A stretch of 32,848 nucleotides of DNA, from contig NZ_JAACYS010000028.1 in the NCBI RefSeq assembly GCF_009996845.1, forward strand, positions 1-32,848. Reading direction: 5' to 3'. A model generated the notes under the pieces. It saw only the letters and a list, made by a program, of their open reading frames with translations, had not been told where the DNA came from and ran no database searches. Source of the DNA: Pallidibacillus pasinlerensis (GTDB lineage Bacteria > Bacillota > Bacilli > Bacillales > Caldibacillaceae). How positions within the stretch are numbered: the first letter of the stretch is position 1; every line of letters begins with the position of its first letter. Below are positions 25,595-32,848 of this stretch, piece after piece. A program made the translations under genes and the position numbers.

Positions 25595-25697
25595 TTCTTA
25601 TCAAGAGAGGTGGAGGGACTGGCCCTGTGAAACCTCGGCAACAGACTCTTGTAGTACTGTGCCAAATCCAGAAAGCTTTTATGCTTGAAGATAAGAA
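25595..25697 (+). ncRNA. SAM-I (S-box) riboswitch aptamer
   Basis: The conserved S-box core is plain: CTTATCAAGAGAGGTGGAGG, then GACTGGCCCTGTGAAACCTC, GGCAACAG and GTGCCAAATCC. Helix P1 is TTCTTATC (25595-25602) with GATAAGAA (25690-25697). S-boxes sense S-adenosylmethionine and switch off transcription when it is plentiful. The 3' side of P1 runs into AAGAAGAG (25693-25700), which can instead pair with CTCTTCTT (25733-25740) as an antiterminator, so the terminator forms when SAM is bound. It controls the cyclase-family gene downstream. Confidence 0.95.
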
Positions 25698-25728
25698 GAG
25701 TCGGGCATTACATAATGATGATAAAATC

Positions 25729-25762
25729 AATCCTCTTCTTGAATTCAAGAAGAGGATTTTTT
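25729..25762 (+). terminator. riboswitch-controlled terminator
   Basis: A perfect 12-bp inverted repeat (AATCCTCTTCTT, loop GAATTC, AAGAAGAGGATT) followed by a T-run. It is the expression platform of the S-box and ends 23 bp before the coding start. Confidence 0.93.
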
Positions 25763-25785
25763 AATAAAAATATGAGGTGATGAAA

Positions 25786-26541
25786 ATGAGTCAATCAACT
25801 ACAAAGAAAAATGAAATTTTAGAAGCATTAGAACTATTAAAGAGTAAAATATGGGTCGACTTAACGCATACTTTCGGTCCAGATTCTCCACATTTCCATG
25901 CTTTTAATTCGGCTGAATTTAAAACTTTATTTACCCATGATGATGGCTTTTTTGCACAACAATTTACTTTCCCAGGACAATACGGTACCCATATTGACGC
26001 ACCAATACACTTTGTCCGTGGACGTCGTTATTTAGAGGATTTAGAGTTAAAAGAGTTAGTCTTACCTTTAGTTGTTATTGATAAATCCGAAGAAGTGAAG
26101 ACAAATCCTGATTTCACTTTATCTGTTGCTGATATTTTAGAATTTGAAAAGGAACACGGAAAAATTGAACCTGGCACTTTTGTCGCACTCCGCACCGACT
26201 GGAGTAAACGTTGGCCAGATGTTGAAACGTTCAATAATAAAGATGAAAATGGAAATAACCATCTCCCAGGTTGGGGATTAGAAGCATTAAAGTTCTTATT
26301 TGAGGAAAGAAAGATTAAAGCTGTTGGTCATGAGACCTTTGATACAGACTCAAGTATTGATTATCAGAAAAACGGTAAATTATTAGGGGAATATTATGTA
26401 TTAGATCAAGATACGTATCAAATCGAACTGTTAACTAATTTAGATAAAGTTCCACCTAAAGGTGCTGTTATCTTTAATATCGTTGCTAAACCAGAAAAAG
26501 CATCAGGCTTCCCAGTTCGTTCCTTTGCAATTTTGCCATAA
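25786..26541 (+). CDS. cyclase-family metal-dependent hydrolase under SAM riboswitch control
   Basis: A 251-residue protein of the cyclase/kynurenine-formamidase-like family (Pfam Cyclase). The metal motif H-G-T-H-x-D-x-P-x-H appears as QYGTHIDAPIHF (about 65-76), with WVDLTHTFGPDSPHFHAF near the start, FVALRTDWSKRW in the middle, and KAVGHETFDTDSS as the second conserved block. Family members hydrolyse amides (N-formylkynurenine, isatin) or have unknown substrates. The start is ATG 25786, six bases after GAGGTG; a GTG and an ATG slightly upstream overlap that site. Control by an S-box implies a role when SAM/methionine is low, for example in sulfur-compound or methionine-related scavenging. 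That is inference; the substrate is unknown. No other gene shares this transcript. Confidence 0.88.
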   Translation: MSQSTTKKNEILEALELLKSKIWVDLTHTFGPDSPHFHAFNSAEFKTLFTHDDGFFAQQFTFPGQYGTHIDAPIHFVRGRRYLEDLELKELVLPLVVIDKSEEVKTNPDFTLSVADILEFEKEHGKIEPGTFVALRTDWSKRWPDVETFNNKDENGNNHLPGWGLEALKFLFEERKIKAVGHETFDTDSSIDYQKNGKLLGEYYVLDQDTYQIELLTNLDKVPPKGAVIFNIVAKPEKASGFPVRSFAILP

Positions 26542-26544
26542 TTG

Positions 26545-26616
26545 AAATAATCGGCCCGTCCATAAGTTATGTTATGGAGGGCCACCTATTTAACTTATGT
26601 ATCTGCTCGATTATTT
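26545..26616. terminator. nested, competing hairpins between convergent genes
   Basis: An outer 9-bp stem (AAATAATCG 26545-26553 / CGATTATTT 26608-26616) encloses two mutually exclusive stems. One is GGCCC-G-TCCATA with TATGGA-GGGCC (26553-26583, one bulge; its first G overlaps the outer stem). The other is CATAAGTTA 26561-26569 with TAACTTATG 26591-26599. It sits between the stops of the cyclase and racemase genes and probably ends transcription from both sides, though T-runs are weak. Confidence 0.5.
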
Positions 26617-27731
26617 TATAGTTTAAAAACCCTTTCCCATTTAACAAATTGATTTAGTTTTTCAAAATCTACTTCATAGCCGATACCTGGCTTTTCAGGA
26701 ACATCAATAATTCCATTTTTCGCAACAACTTCTGGTGAGATAATATCCTTTTCCCAATATCGTGAAGAGCTCGAAATATCACCTGGTATTGTAAATTGCG
26801 GTAAAGAGGCAAGCGCAATATTTTGAGCCCGTCCAATCCCTGTTTCTAACATCCCGCCACACCAAACTTCCAAGTTATGTTTTTGACAGAAATCATGAAT
26901 TCGTTTTGCTTCTGATAAACCACCGACTCTGCCCGGTTTAATATTAATAATTTTACAACTGCCAAGTTTATAAGCCATTTTTACATCCTCTAATGAATGA
27001 ATACTTTCATCTAAGCAAATTGAAGTTTTAAGAACTGACTGTAATTCGGCATGCTGTAAAATATCATCATCTGCCAACGGTTGTTCAATCATCATTAAGT
27101 TAAATTCATCTAATTTTTTTAAATGTTCAATGTCCTCTAGTGAATATGCTGAATTGGCATCTGCCATCAATGGTATGTCAGGAAAATGTCTACGTACTTC
27201 CCGTAAAAGTTCAATATCTTGACCGGGTTTAATCTTTAATTTAATTCGTTTATATCCCTCCTGCACCGCTCCTTCTATAACTTTTAGAAGTTCTTTAATT
27301 GTCGGCTGAATGCCTATTGAAATTCCAACGTCAATTTGTTTTCTTTCCCCGCCTAAAGCACGTGCTAATGATATCCTTTCCCTTTTAGCATAAAGATCCC
27401 ACACGGCACCTTCAATCGCAGCCTTTGCCATGTGATTTCGTTTAAACACCTTAAAGGCTTGTGACACATCATCTGGATGCGTTATTTCCTTTTTACGTAA
27501 GATCGGAATTAAAAACTCTTCGATTATATGAAAGACTGTATTAACCGTTTCTTCCGTATACCACGGTACACTAAAGGCAACCGACTCACAGAATCCACGG
27601 TTCCCCTCATCATCAGTTACTTCAATTACAAACAATTCTTTATGATCGACCGTACCAAAACTTGTTGTAAATGGATGTTTTAACCGCATGTTTAATTTTC
27701 TTATGTTAATTTGTTTAATTGGTATCCCCAT
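26616..27731 (-). CDS. o-succinylbenzoate synthase / N-succinylamino-acid racemase (enolase superfamily)
   Basis: A 371-residue enolase-superfamily protein with the MenC/NSAR pattern: N-terminal capping domain (HPFTTSFGTVDHKE, ECES-like FCESVAFSVPWYTEET), catalytic Lys164-x-Lys166 (KRIKLKIKPG), metal ligands Asp191 (MADANSAY), Glu216 (MIEQPL) and Asp241 (CLDES), catalytic Lys265 (NIKPGRVGG) and CGGMLETGIGRA. Such proteins make o-succinylbenzoate for menaquinone, racemise N-succinylamino acids, or do both (as in Geobacillus). Here it is alone, without men genes, peptidase or succinyltransferase, so which reaction matters cannot be decided; if no other menC exists in the genome it is MenC. The start ATG 27731 is followed by MGIPIKQINIRKL; the ribosome site (AAAGAGTG) is moderate. 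Confidence 0.88.
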   Translation of the reverse strand: MGIPIKQINIRKLNMRLKHPFTTSFGTVDHKELFVIEVTDDEGNRGFCESVAFSVPWYTEETVNTVFHIIEEFLIPILRKKEITHPDDVSQAFKVFKRNHMAKAAIEGAVWDLYAKRERISLARALGGERKQIDVGISIGIQPTIKELLKVIEGAVQEGYKRIKLKIKPGQDIELLREVRRHFPDIPLMADANSAYSLEDIEHLKKLDEFNLMMIEQPLADDDILQHAELQSVLKTSICLDESIHSLEDVKMAYKLGSCKIINIKPGRVGGLSEAKRIHDFCQKHNLEVWCGGMLETGIGRAQNIALASLPQFTIPGDISSSSRYWEKDIISPEVVAKNGIIDVPEKPGIGYEVDFEKLNQFVKWERVFKL

Positions 27732-27764
27732 TGTCTATCACTCTTTCTTACACAACTTTATTTT

Positions 27765-28109
27765 TTAGTTCATTACCCATTTATCTTTTAAAAACATTAC
27801 ACGACTAATCATAAATAAAACGAACACTACTGCTAAGTTACTTAAAACGGTAATTAAAATATGTTCAAAATTTACAACACCATAAAGTAGTTCTTTATAG
27901 CTACTAAATATATTTAAAATTGGTATGACAAAATGATACAACCCTAGTTCATTCACACCAACACTTGTCGTAAAAAATGCCGGAAACATTGTCAACATCA
28001 TAATTGGTGATGCATAACTATTTGCTTCTTTCACTGTTTTAGCAACAATACTTGTCATCATTAAAATGGATGCACAAAACATGGCATACACGTTCTTTCG
28101 CCAACTTTC
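27765..28109 (-). pseudogene. remnant of an ABC-2 type permease (NatB/YhaP-like), C-terminal end only
   Basis: The reading frame 28109-27765 begins right after an in-frame TAA (ESWRKNVYAMFCASILMM...) and ends normally (FLKDKWVMN). It encodes about 114 residues with three or four hydrophobic segments and the KTVKEANSYASPIMMLTMFPAFFTT block that occurs near the end of NatB-like ABC-2 permeases of about 400 residues. There is no ribosome site before the possible GTG at 28091, and the remaining 300 residues and the ATPase partner are absent. The frame itself is undamaged. It most likely marks a deletion that removed a natAB-type exporter. Confidence 0.7.
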
Positions 28110-28163
28110 TTAAATGTAACATATAAATTTAGAAAGATAAAGAAGAGTCCATAGCCCAAAAAA

Positions 28164-28196
28164 ACAAAAAAAGAGTAGAGCCAAAATTTACTCTAC
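28164..28196 (-). terminator. terminator after the MFS exporter gene
   Basis: GAGTAGAG and CTCTACTC form a perfect 8-bp stem (loop of 10), followed on the minus strand by seven Ts; it starts 23 bp past the stop. Confidence 0.88.
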
Positions 28197-28218
28197 TCGC
28201 ATAAACTCATCTCATTTT

Positions 28219-29721
28219 TTAACTATTTTCAGTCGCTGGGTTTACTTCAATTGCTGATTGACCTTCGCCACGATTATCTTGTGTTACACGTTTCATGAAA
28301 AATGCTAGTACAAGCGCAACGATGATAATAATAGCTGATATGAAAAACGTATCATTGATACCACCGAGCATAGCTTCCACACCAATTTGTTCAAGCTGTG
28401 CATCAGTTAATACTTTACCTGCTCGCTCGGCTTCACTTGTAAGCTGAACCATGTAAAGTTTTGTTCGAATCGATAAAATTGTAATTAAAAATGCGGTACC
28501 AATCGCACCTGCTACTTGGTTTAATGTATTGTTCATCGCTGTGCCATGAGGATACATGTTGACCGGTAATTGGTTTAATCCATTTGTTTGAACCGGCATC
28601 GATACCATTGATAGCCCAAACATTCGTACAGCGTGGATAATCGCTAATTCCGTCATCGTTGTTTCAAAAGATAACTTACTAAGCATAAATGTTGTAACGA
28701 TCAGTATCGCCAAACCACTCACTGCAAGCGTTCTTCCCCCAAATTTATCAAATAATTTACCATTGATTGGAGACATTATTCCGTTAATAAGCGCTCCAGG
28801 TAATAACAAGAGTCCTGCTTGCATTGGTGTTAAATTAATAACATCTTGAGCAAAAACGGGAAGTAACATAAATCCTGAAAACAGTGACATAAAGACAATC
28901 ATAGATATAACAACACTTAAAGAATACATTGGATATTTAAAAATCCGGAAATCTAACATAGGGGTATCCATTCTATTTTGATAGATAACGAATGTAAATA
29001 ATGTAACGATCCCTACAACAATCGTTATAATGACTAAAGGGTTTCCCCAACCGACATTACCTGCCGAACTAAAACCGTACAATAAACTTCCGAATCCAAC
29101 CGAAGAAAGAACTACGGAGAGTTTATCAAGTCGCATATCCACTTTTTCTTTTTTGTCTTTTAAATAAATAAATCCAAGAATAAAACAAAGAATCGAAATT
29201 GGTGCAATCAAAGTAAATAGGGCACGCCAATTAAATTGTTGAATAATCCAACCAGAAAGAGTAGGACCAATCGCCGGAGCAAAGGTTAAAATTAACCCTA
29301 GAAATCCCATTATCGTTCCTCTTCTAGATATAGGAAAGCTTACTAACAAAACATTCATTAATAAAGGCATTAATATCGCAGAACCCGAAGCTTGTAACAT
29401 ACGACCTATTAATAAAACTGAGAAAACAGGTGCTAGTGCTGCTACAATCGTTCCTACTGTAAATAAGCCAATTGCTGATAGAAACAAACCACGAACCGAA
29501 TATTTTTGTATTAAATAAGCTGTTGTTGGAATCATTATCCCATTAATCAGCATAAATCCAGTCGTCAACCATTGGACTGTCGCCATATTTACGCCTAAAT
29601 CATCCATAATTGCAGGAAGTGCAACATTTAATAAAGTATTGTTTAAAAAAGCAATAAAAGCCCCAACCATTAGGACTGTTATAATTAAATAGGGCGGACG
29701 TTTTGAACCTACCTCATCCAT
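28219..29721 (-). CDS. DHA2-family (14-helix) MFS multidrug exporter
   Basis: A 500-residue integral membrane protein with about 14 hydrophobic segments. N-terminal FLNNTLLNVALPAIMDDLGV (motif D1 region), WLTTGFMLINGIMIPTTAYL, RMLQASGSAILMPLL (motif B, with the membrane Arg) and FAPAIGPTLSGWIIQQFNWR (motif C, marker of drug:H+ antiporters) place it in the EmrB/QacA/LmrB group. It would export amphipathic compounds using the proton gradient. I use ATG 29721 (MDEVGSKRPPYL), eight bases after GGGGGG, instead of the TTG-like upstream extension. No TetR/LmrA-type regulator lies beside it, and the tail (TQDNRGEGQSAIEVNPATENS) is hydrophilic. Confidence 0.92.
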   Translation of the reverse strand: MDEVGSKRPPYLIITVLMVGAFIAFLNNTLLNVALPAIMDDLGVNMATVQWLTTGFMLINGIMIPTTAYLIQKYSVRGLFLSAIGLFTVGTIVAALAPVFSVLLIGRMLQASGSAILMPLLMNVLLVSFPISRRGTIMGFLGLILTFAPAIGPTLSGWIIQQFNWRALFTLIAPISILCFILGFIYLKDKKEKVDMRLDKLSVVLSSVGFGSLLYGFSSAGNVGWGNPLVIITIVVGIVTLFTFVIYQNRMDTPMLDFRIFKYPMYSLSVVISMIVFMSLFSGFMLLPVFAQDVINLTPMQAGLLLLPGALINGIMSPINGKLFDKFGGRTLAVSGLAILIVTTFMLSKLSFETTMTELAIIHAVRMFGLSMVSMPVQTNGLNQLPVNMYPHGTAMNNTLNQVAGAIGTAFLITILSIRTKLYMVQLTSEAERAGKVLTDAQLEQIGVEAMLGGINDTFFISAIIIIVALVLAFFMKRVTQDNRGEGQSAIEVNPATENS

Positions 29722-30010
29722 CCTTAAATCCCCCCTTACAAACATAACGTTTATTCATTTTTCATATACACGTAAAAAATATCTTATATGATACATCTGC
29801 TTTTTGCAATAAAAACATTTCGACACACGAATTGTTTTTAACAATTTTTCACAAAATTAATTTTTGTTTATTTGATTACTGTTTTAATGCACTTTATCTC
29901 AGTAAAAAAATTATATATGGAAACTTTTTATTTTAGCCATTTGAAACAAGGCTTCGTTCCATATTAGCATTTGTTCAAAATAAGATATATCGAAGAAAAT
30001 TCCGCATTAT
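29722..30010. other. intergenic region upstream of the MFS gene
   Basis: About 290 bp of AT-rich DNA with the promoter of the MFS gene on the minus strand. I see no regulator gene, clear operator palindrome or RNA motif in it. Confidence 0.55.
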
Positions 30011-30034
30011 AAAAAGGGTCTACATATTAGACCC
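30011..30034 (-). terminator. terminator overlapping the ctaB stop codon
   Basis: GGGTCT and AGACCC form a 6-bp stem (loop of 7); on the minus strand it is followed by TTTTTAT. The ctaB stop (30029-30027) lies at the base of the loop, so the terminator arm is part of the coding sequence. Confidence 0.75.
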
Positions 30035-30950
30035 CGATTAAAATCATATACAACGATAGTAATATTAAATAAATTAATGAAAATCGCAAATTACCCTTTG
30101 CCCATTTTTGTTTATCTTCCGCTTTAAATCCTTTTGCTGAAAAAATGACCCAGGTAACTCCTAAAATTGTTGCAAAAATCACAAATCCCCAACCTAAGGA
30201 TCCTAATAATAAGAATGGAAAGGGCAATAAATGTGCAACCCATAATAAATTATGTTTTATTGCTTCATCAACACCACGTACAACCGGAAACATTGGTATG
30301 CCTGCACGGGTATAATCTTCTAATCTATTAATATAGACAGCTAAAGAGTGTGGAATTTGCCAAATAAATAAGATGATAAACATAGTAATAGGTACTATAT
30401 GGTTCGCTGGAAGTAAAGCAGCCCACCCAATTAAAGGTGTAAATGCCCCGGAAACACTTCCGATAATTGTATTCCAAGTATACTTCCGTTTAGTCCAAAA
30501 TGTATACAAAACAACGTAAACAAACCACCCTAAAAATGAGTAAAGTGCGGCTTCCCAAGTTACAAGTAACATTAAACCGTGACCTACAATGGTCGTAATA
30601 ATTCCTGCCCATAATACGGAATTTAAGGTGAAATTCCCACTTACCGTTGGACGTTTTTCCGTACGTTCCATTTTTCTGTCTAAATCTACTTCGTACCAGT
30701 TATTTAAAATTAACGCACCTGATATGACGAGGGTGCTTCCAATCATCGTTAGTAAAAATAACTGCCAATGATTAGAAAAATTTTGGTTCGAAAAATATAA
30801 AGCAAGGAAAAAACCGGTTAATACTGGTAGTACATTAGCAACAAGAACTTTTCCTTTTAATAAAAACTTAACATCAATAAAAAATTGTATTAATTTCGAA
30901 TGATTCTGTTCATTAACATTATCCTCGTATAACATGTGTTGATTCGACAT
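30027..30950 (-). CDS. ctaB: protoheme IX farnesyltransferase (heme O synthase) CtaB
   Basis: A 307-residue UbiA-family prenyltransferase with about nine membrane helices. The first Asp-rich motif is NNWYEVDLDRKMERTEKRP (about 83-101), with the MERT-RP signature of CtaB; YTFWTKRKYTWNTIIGSVSGAFTPLIGW follows, and IWQIPHSLAVYINRLEDYTRAGIPMFP carries the second acidic motif. It adds a farnesyl group to heme B, giving heme O for terminal oxidases; heme A needs CtaA, which is not nearby. Start ATG 30950 follows AGGAGATTGGGGA. It stands apart from cta oxidase genes, as a single gene with its own terminator. Bacilli can have two CtaB copies, so this might be a paralogue. Confidence 0.95.
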   Translation of the reverse strand: MSNQHMLYEDNVNEQNHSKLIQFFIDVKFLLKGKVLVANVLPVLTGFFLALYFSNQNFSNHWQLFLLTMIGSTLVISGALILNNWYEVDLDRKMERTEKRPTVSGNFTLNSVLWAGIITTIVGHGLMLLVTWEAALYSFLGWFVYVVLYTFWTKRKYTWNTIIGSVSGAFTPLIGWAALLPANHIVPITMFIILFIWQIPHSLAVYINRLEDYTRAGIPMFPVVRGVDEAIKHNLLWVAHLLPFPFLLLGSLGWGFVIFATILGVTWVIFSAKGFKAEDKQKWAKGNLRFSLIYLILLSLYMILIGV

Positions 30951-31092
30951 TCCCCAATCTCCTAAACATATATTCGCTACATTTAGTTTAACATGAAAGT
31001 GAAATGATTTCTAAATTAAACGTCCCTTTTGATGTTGCCAATCTTGACCAAATATTATTGGATACATTTACAATATTTTCCCTAAAATAGAA

Positions 31093-31109
31093 AGGGCATT
31101 GATCGCCCT
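31093..31109 (-). terminator. weak terminator after the DUF2187 gene
   Basis: AGGGC and GCCCT form a 5-bp stem (loop of 7), followed on the minus strand by TTCTATTTT, immediately after the stop codon. Confidence 0.5.
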
Positions 31110-31113
31110 CATT

Positions 31114-31341
31114 TTATCCTTTGATTTTTTTGTAATTTTTATGGTTAACAACTGTCTTAATTGGCTCACCTGTTTTTTCATTCATACCTATTTTAATAAT
31201 GACTGAATTTTCTCTAACAACAAGTACTTCACCTTTTATTCCTTTAAATTGTCCCTTCTTTACTTCAATCATGTCGCCAACGTTCGCTGATTTTACTTTT
31301 GTTTCCTTTACTTCAACATTGTTAGTTTCTTCATTAGCCAT
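31114..31341 (-). CDS. DUF2187 (YkvS-like) small protein with a KOW-like core
   Basis: A small protein of 75 residues (77 if it begins at the TTG at 31347). An acidic/lysine N-terminal tail (about 18 residues) leads to VGDMIEVKKGQFKGIKGEVL, a KOW/SH3-like turn with Gly-rich contact, then VVRENSVIIKIG and the family ending TVVNHKNYKKIKG. This matches DUF2187, to which B. subtilis YkvS belongs; the fold suggests binding to RNA or protein, but no function is known. TTG 31347 has a five-base spacer from GGGAG, ATG 31341 an eleven-base spacer, so either may be used. Monocistronic, between ctaB and hemAT. Confidence 0.8.
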   Translation of the reverse strand: MANEETNNVEVKETKVKSANVGDMIEVKKGQFKGIKGEVLVVRENSVIIKIGMNEKTGEPIKTVVNHKNYKKIKG

Positions 31342-31496
31342 GTCCAATCATACTCCCATTTCAAGTTTTTCTAATAAAATTGATACAAATAACAATATTA
31401 AAAGACGTTCTTGTTTAATATTGCCCAAACTCATTCTTTCATAACGAACTGTTAAACTGAAAGGAGTATTGCATTTAATTTTATTTTACTATTGGA

Positions 31497-31592
31497 GTGT
31501 TGGAAGTGAGTCTTGAGACCCCGCAACTGAGCCTTCCGAGGTGAGGAGGCTCAGAGCAGCCCATAGGAAAGCGTCCGCCAACGAAACGTCGA
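31497..31592. repeat. degenerate copy of a dispersed Bacillaceae GC-rich repeat
   Basis: In AT-rich surroundings this stretch is suddenly GC-rich and contains GAGACCCCGCAACTGAGC, GAGGAGGCTCAGAGCAG, CCATAGGAAAGCGTCCGCC and AACGAAACGTCG. These correspond in order to the intergenic repeat often seen in Bacillus and relatives (GAGACCCCGCAGG..., GAGGAGGCTCA..., GCGGAAAGCG-CCGCC...AACGGAAATCAACG), with several changes. It has no coding capacity. I recognise it from memory of that family, not by search. Confidence 0.65.
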
Positions 31593-31656
31593 ATTACAAC
31601 AAAAGTGATTGGAAAAGTGACTTTATGGACAGCCACGTCCTTAGTAAAAAGTTATT

Positions 31657-32848
31657 TTATTGAACTATACTAAATAAAGTTTGAACAGACGCATCCATCC
31701 CCCTAAAATCTTCACCGACTTTTTTTAATATATGTATGAAGTCATGCAAGTCTTTATGGACAAGTTCATTTTGTATTTTTGTTTCTTCAGCAGTGTTAAG
31801 GATTTCAATAAAGCGACCTTCGATTTCAGTAATATTATGATTTCCTTCTTCAACGCATTTATGGATGAGATCTAAAGAATCTTTAAATCGGTTCACTTGC
31901 TCATTGGAATTTGTAATTAAGGTTGAAACTGTAAAAATGGAATTCTTCGTTTGTTCCGATAACTTTTTGACCTCTTTGGCAACAACAGCAAATCCTTGAC
32001 CATATTTTCCTGCCCGAGCTGCTTCAATCGATGCATTTAATGATAGTAAATTTGTTTGATTTGCTATTTGGGTGATGATTTCAATAATCTTTTCCATTTC
32101 ATTCATAATGTTTGATAGGGAAGTAACATCATTTAAAATTTGCTCTACAGACGAGTTTATTTTCTCTATGCTATTCGACTGCTTTTGAATTGTTTCTTTT
32201 CCACATTCAGCAAATTGTTGTGTGCGATTTGATAACTCCATCCCTTTATTTGCTAATTTCAAAACTTCATTACTTTGAGCAATTAATTGTTGATACGCCA
32301 CATTTGTGTTTTGAGAAACTTGTGCTAAAATGGAGGATTCTTTCGAAATATGATTTAAAATTTCATTCCTTTGTTGATTTTGCTTTTCCTTTTCCCAAGT
32401 TATTTCTGCATCAAAAGCTTCTAAAACAAGCTGCTGTTCTAAGCTTAAGATTTTAGTAATAGCTTTTAATGTAGGAATAAGTTCGTCAGCTTGTCCAATA
32501 TTATCTATTACAACATTGAACAAAGTTAATTGAAGGTTTTGGAAAGCACACATATACCATTTTGTTTTCAAGCCAATTTTCACATGAACTTGGGCAATCT
32601 TAATTCTTCGGTCGATAAACTTCTCGTCTATTTTACCTTCAAACATTTCAATCACATGATGACGCAAAGTTTGTTTCAACCGTTCAAAACTACTATGTTT
32701 ATTGACAATCACCGAGAGACTGTTTTCCAATTTAATATTATTGTAAAATTCATCCACTATATAATTTATATATTTTTTAACGATTGGCTGGCACTTTCGG
32801 ATTAATACTAAATCTTCAATACGTAATGAGAGCATCTCAATCTGTTTT
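31657..32848 (-). CDS. hemAT: heme-based aerotaxis transducer HemAT, N-terminal end beyond the window
   Basis: A soluble globin-coupled chemoreceptor. The visible part (397 codons) starts within the sensor: [39 protein letters not shown], then [20 protein letters not shown], where the His of HVKIGL corresponds to the proximal heme His of B. subtilis HemAT (His123 there). A methyl-accepting signalling coiled coil follows, with the tip [21 protein letters not shown] and [15 protein letters not shown]. The frame is open at the right edge, and by comparison with the B. subtilis protein about 45 residues and the true start lie outside. HemAT binds oxygen and signals to CheA. The ATG at 32835 is internal to the globin domain and not the start. 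Confidence 0.93.
   Translation of the reverse strand, partial: KQIEMLSLRIEDLVLIRKCQPIVKKYINYIVDEFYNNIKLENSLSVIVNKHSSFERLKQTLRHHVIEMFEGKIDEKFIDRRIKIAQVHVKIGLKTKWYMCAFQNLQLTLFNVVIDNIGQADELIPTLKAITKILSLEQQLVLEAFDAEITWEKEKQNQQRNEILNHISKESSILAQVSQNTNVAYQQLIAQSNEVLKLANKGMELSNRTQQFAECGKETIQKQSNSIEKINSSVEQILNDVTSLSNIMNEMEKIIEIITQIANQTNLLSLNASIEAARAGKYGQGFAVVAKEVKKLSEQTKNSIFTVSTLITNSNEQVNRFKDSLDLIHKCVEEGNHNITEIEGRFIEILNTAEETKIQNELVHKDLHDFIHILKKVGEDFRGMDASVQTLFSIVQ

Noticed and set aside
25446-25748. Minus-strand reading frame of 100 codons
   Set aside because: It runs antisense through the S-box riboswitch and its promoter; its apparent coding is a by-product of conserved RNA.

Overview
The window looks like chromosomal DNA of a low-GC, endospore-forming member of the Bacillaceae. 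Two small acid-soluble spore proteins (gamma-type SspE, SspK) and the order ygaD-ygaC-sspE-fabL-yfhS-mutY-yfhP-sspK-yfhH-recX-yfhE-yfhD match the yfhD-to-ygaD segment of Bacillus subtilis as I remember it, read in reverse and with several genes missing. Ribosome binding sites are strong (GGAGG/GAGGTG) and GTG, TTG and probably CTG starts occur. I cannot name the genus. I see no phage, integrase, transposase, tRNA, rRNA or CRISPR array.

Layout. 1-7.7 kb is the conserved yfh/yga block: an ABC exporter start, the nucleotide phosphatase YgaC, spore proteins, enoyl-ACP reductase FabL, a frameshifted yfhS, a 52-bp tandem repeat array, MutY, membrane protein YfhP, RecX and small yfh proteins. 7.9-9.7 kb holds a membrane chemoreceptor. 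9.8-14.6 kb is the phosphate operon pstS-pstC-pstA-pstB-phoU behind PhoP-box-like repeats. 14.9-17.9 kb has a small Hanks-type kinase and a secreted LPXTG-anchored 5'-nucleotidase. 18.2-24.3 kb is cydABDC (cytochrome bd oxidase plus its assembly ABC exporter) behind a Rex-like operator. 24.4-28.1 kb holds a metallo-beta-lactamase-fold hydrolase, a SAM-I (S-box) riboswitch driving a metal-dependent cyclase-family hydrolase, an enolase-superfamily OSBS/N-succinylamino-acid racemase, and the tail of a lost ABC-2 permease. 28.2-32.8 kb has a DHA2-type MFS exporter, CtaB (heme O synthase), a small DUF2187 protein, a degenerate copy of a dispersed Bacillaceae repeat, and most of HemAT, a globin-coupled oxygen sensor for chemotaxis.

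How it works together. Pst and the surface nucleotidase both serve phosphate acquisition (release of phosphate from nucleotides outside, import by PstSCAB). CydABDC, CtaB and HemAT relate to respiration and oxygen. The rest is housekeeping DNA repair, lipid synthesis and spore function.

Novelty. Most of the window is ordinary core chromosome, and I found no clear undescribed multi-gene system. The points most worth a second look are the 52-bp hairpin-bearing tandem array beside mutY, the SAM riboswitch in front of a cyclase-family gene, the apparent CTG start of recX, a 10-bp anti-Shine-Dalgarno hairpin in the sspE leader, and competing hairpins between the convergent cyclase and racemase genes.
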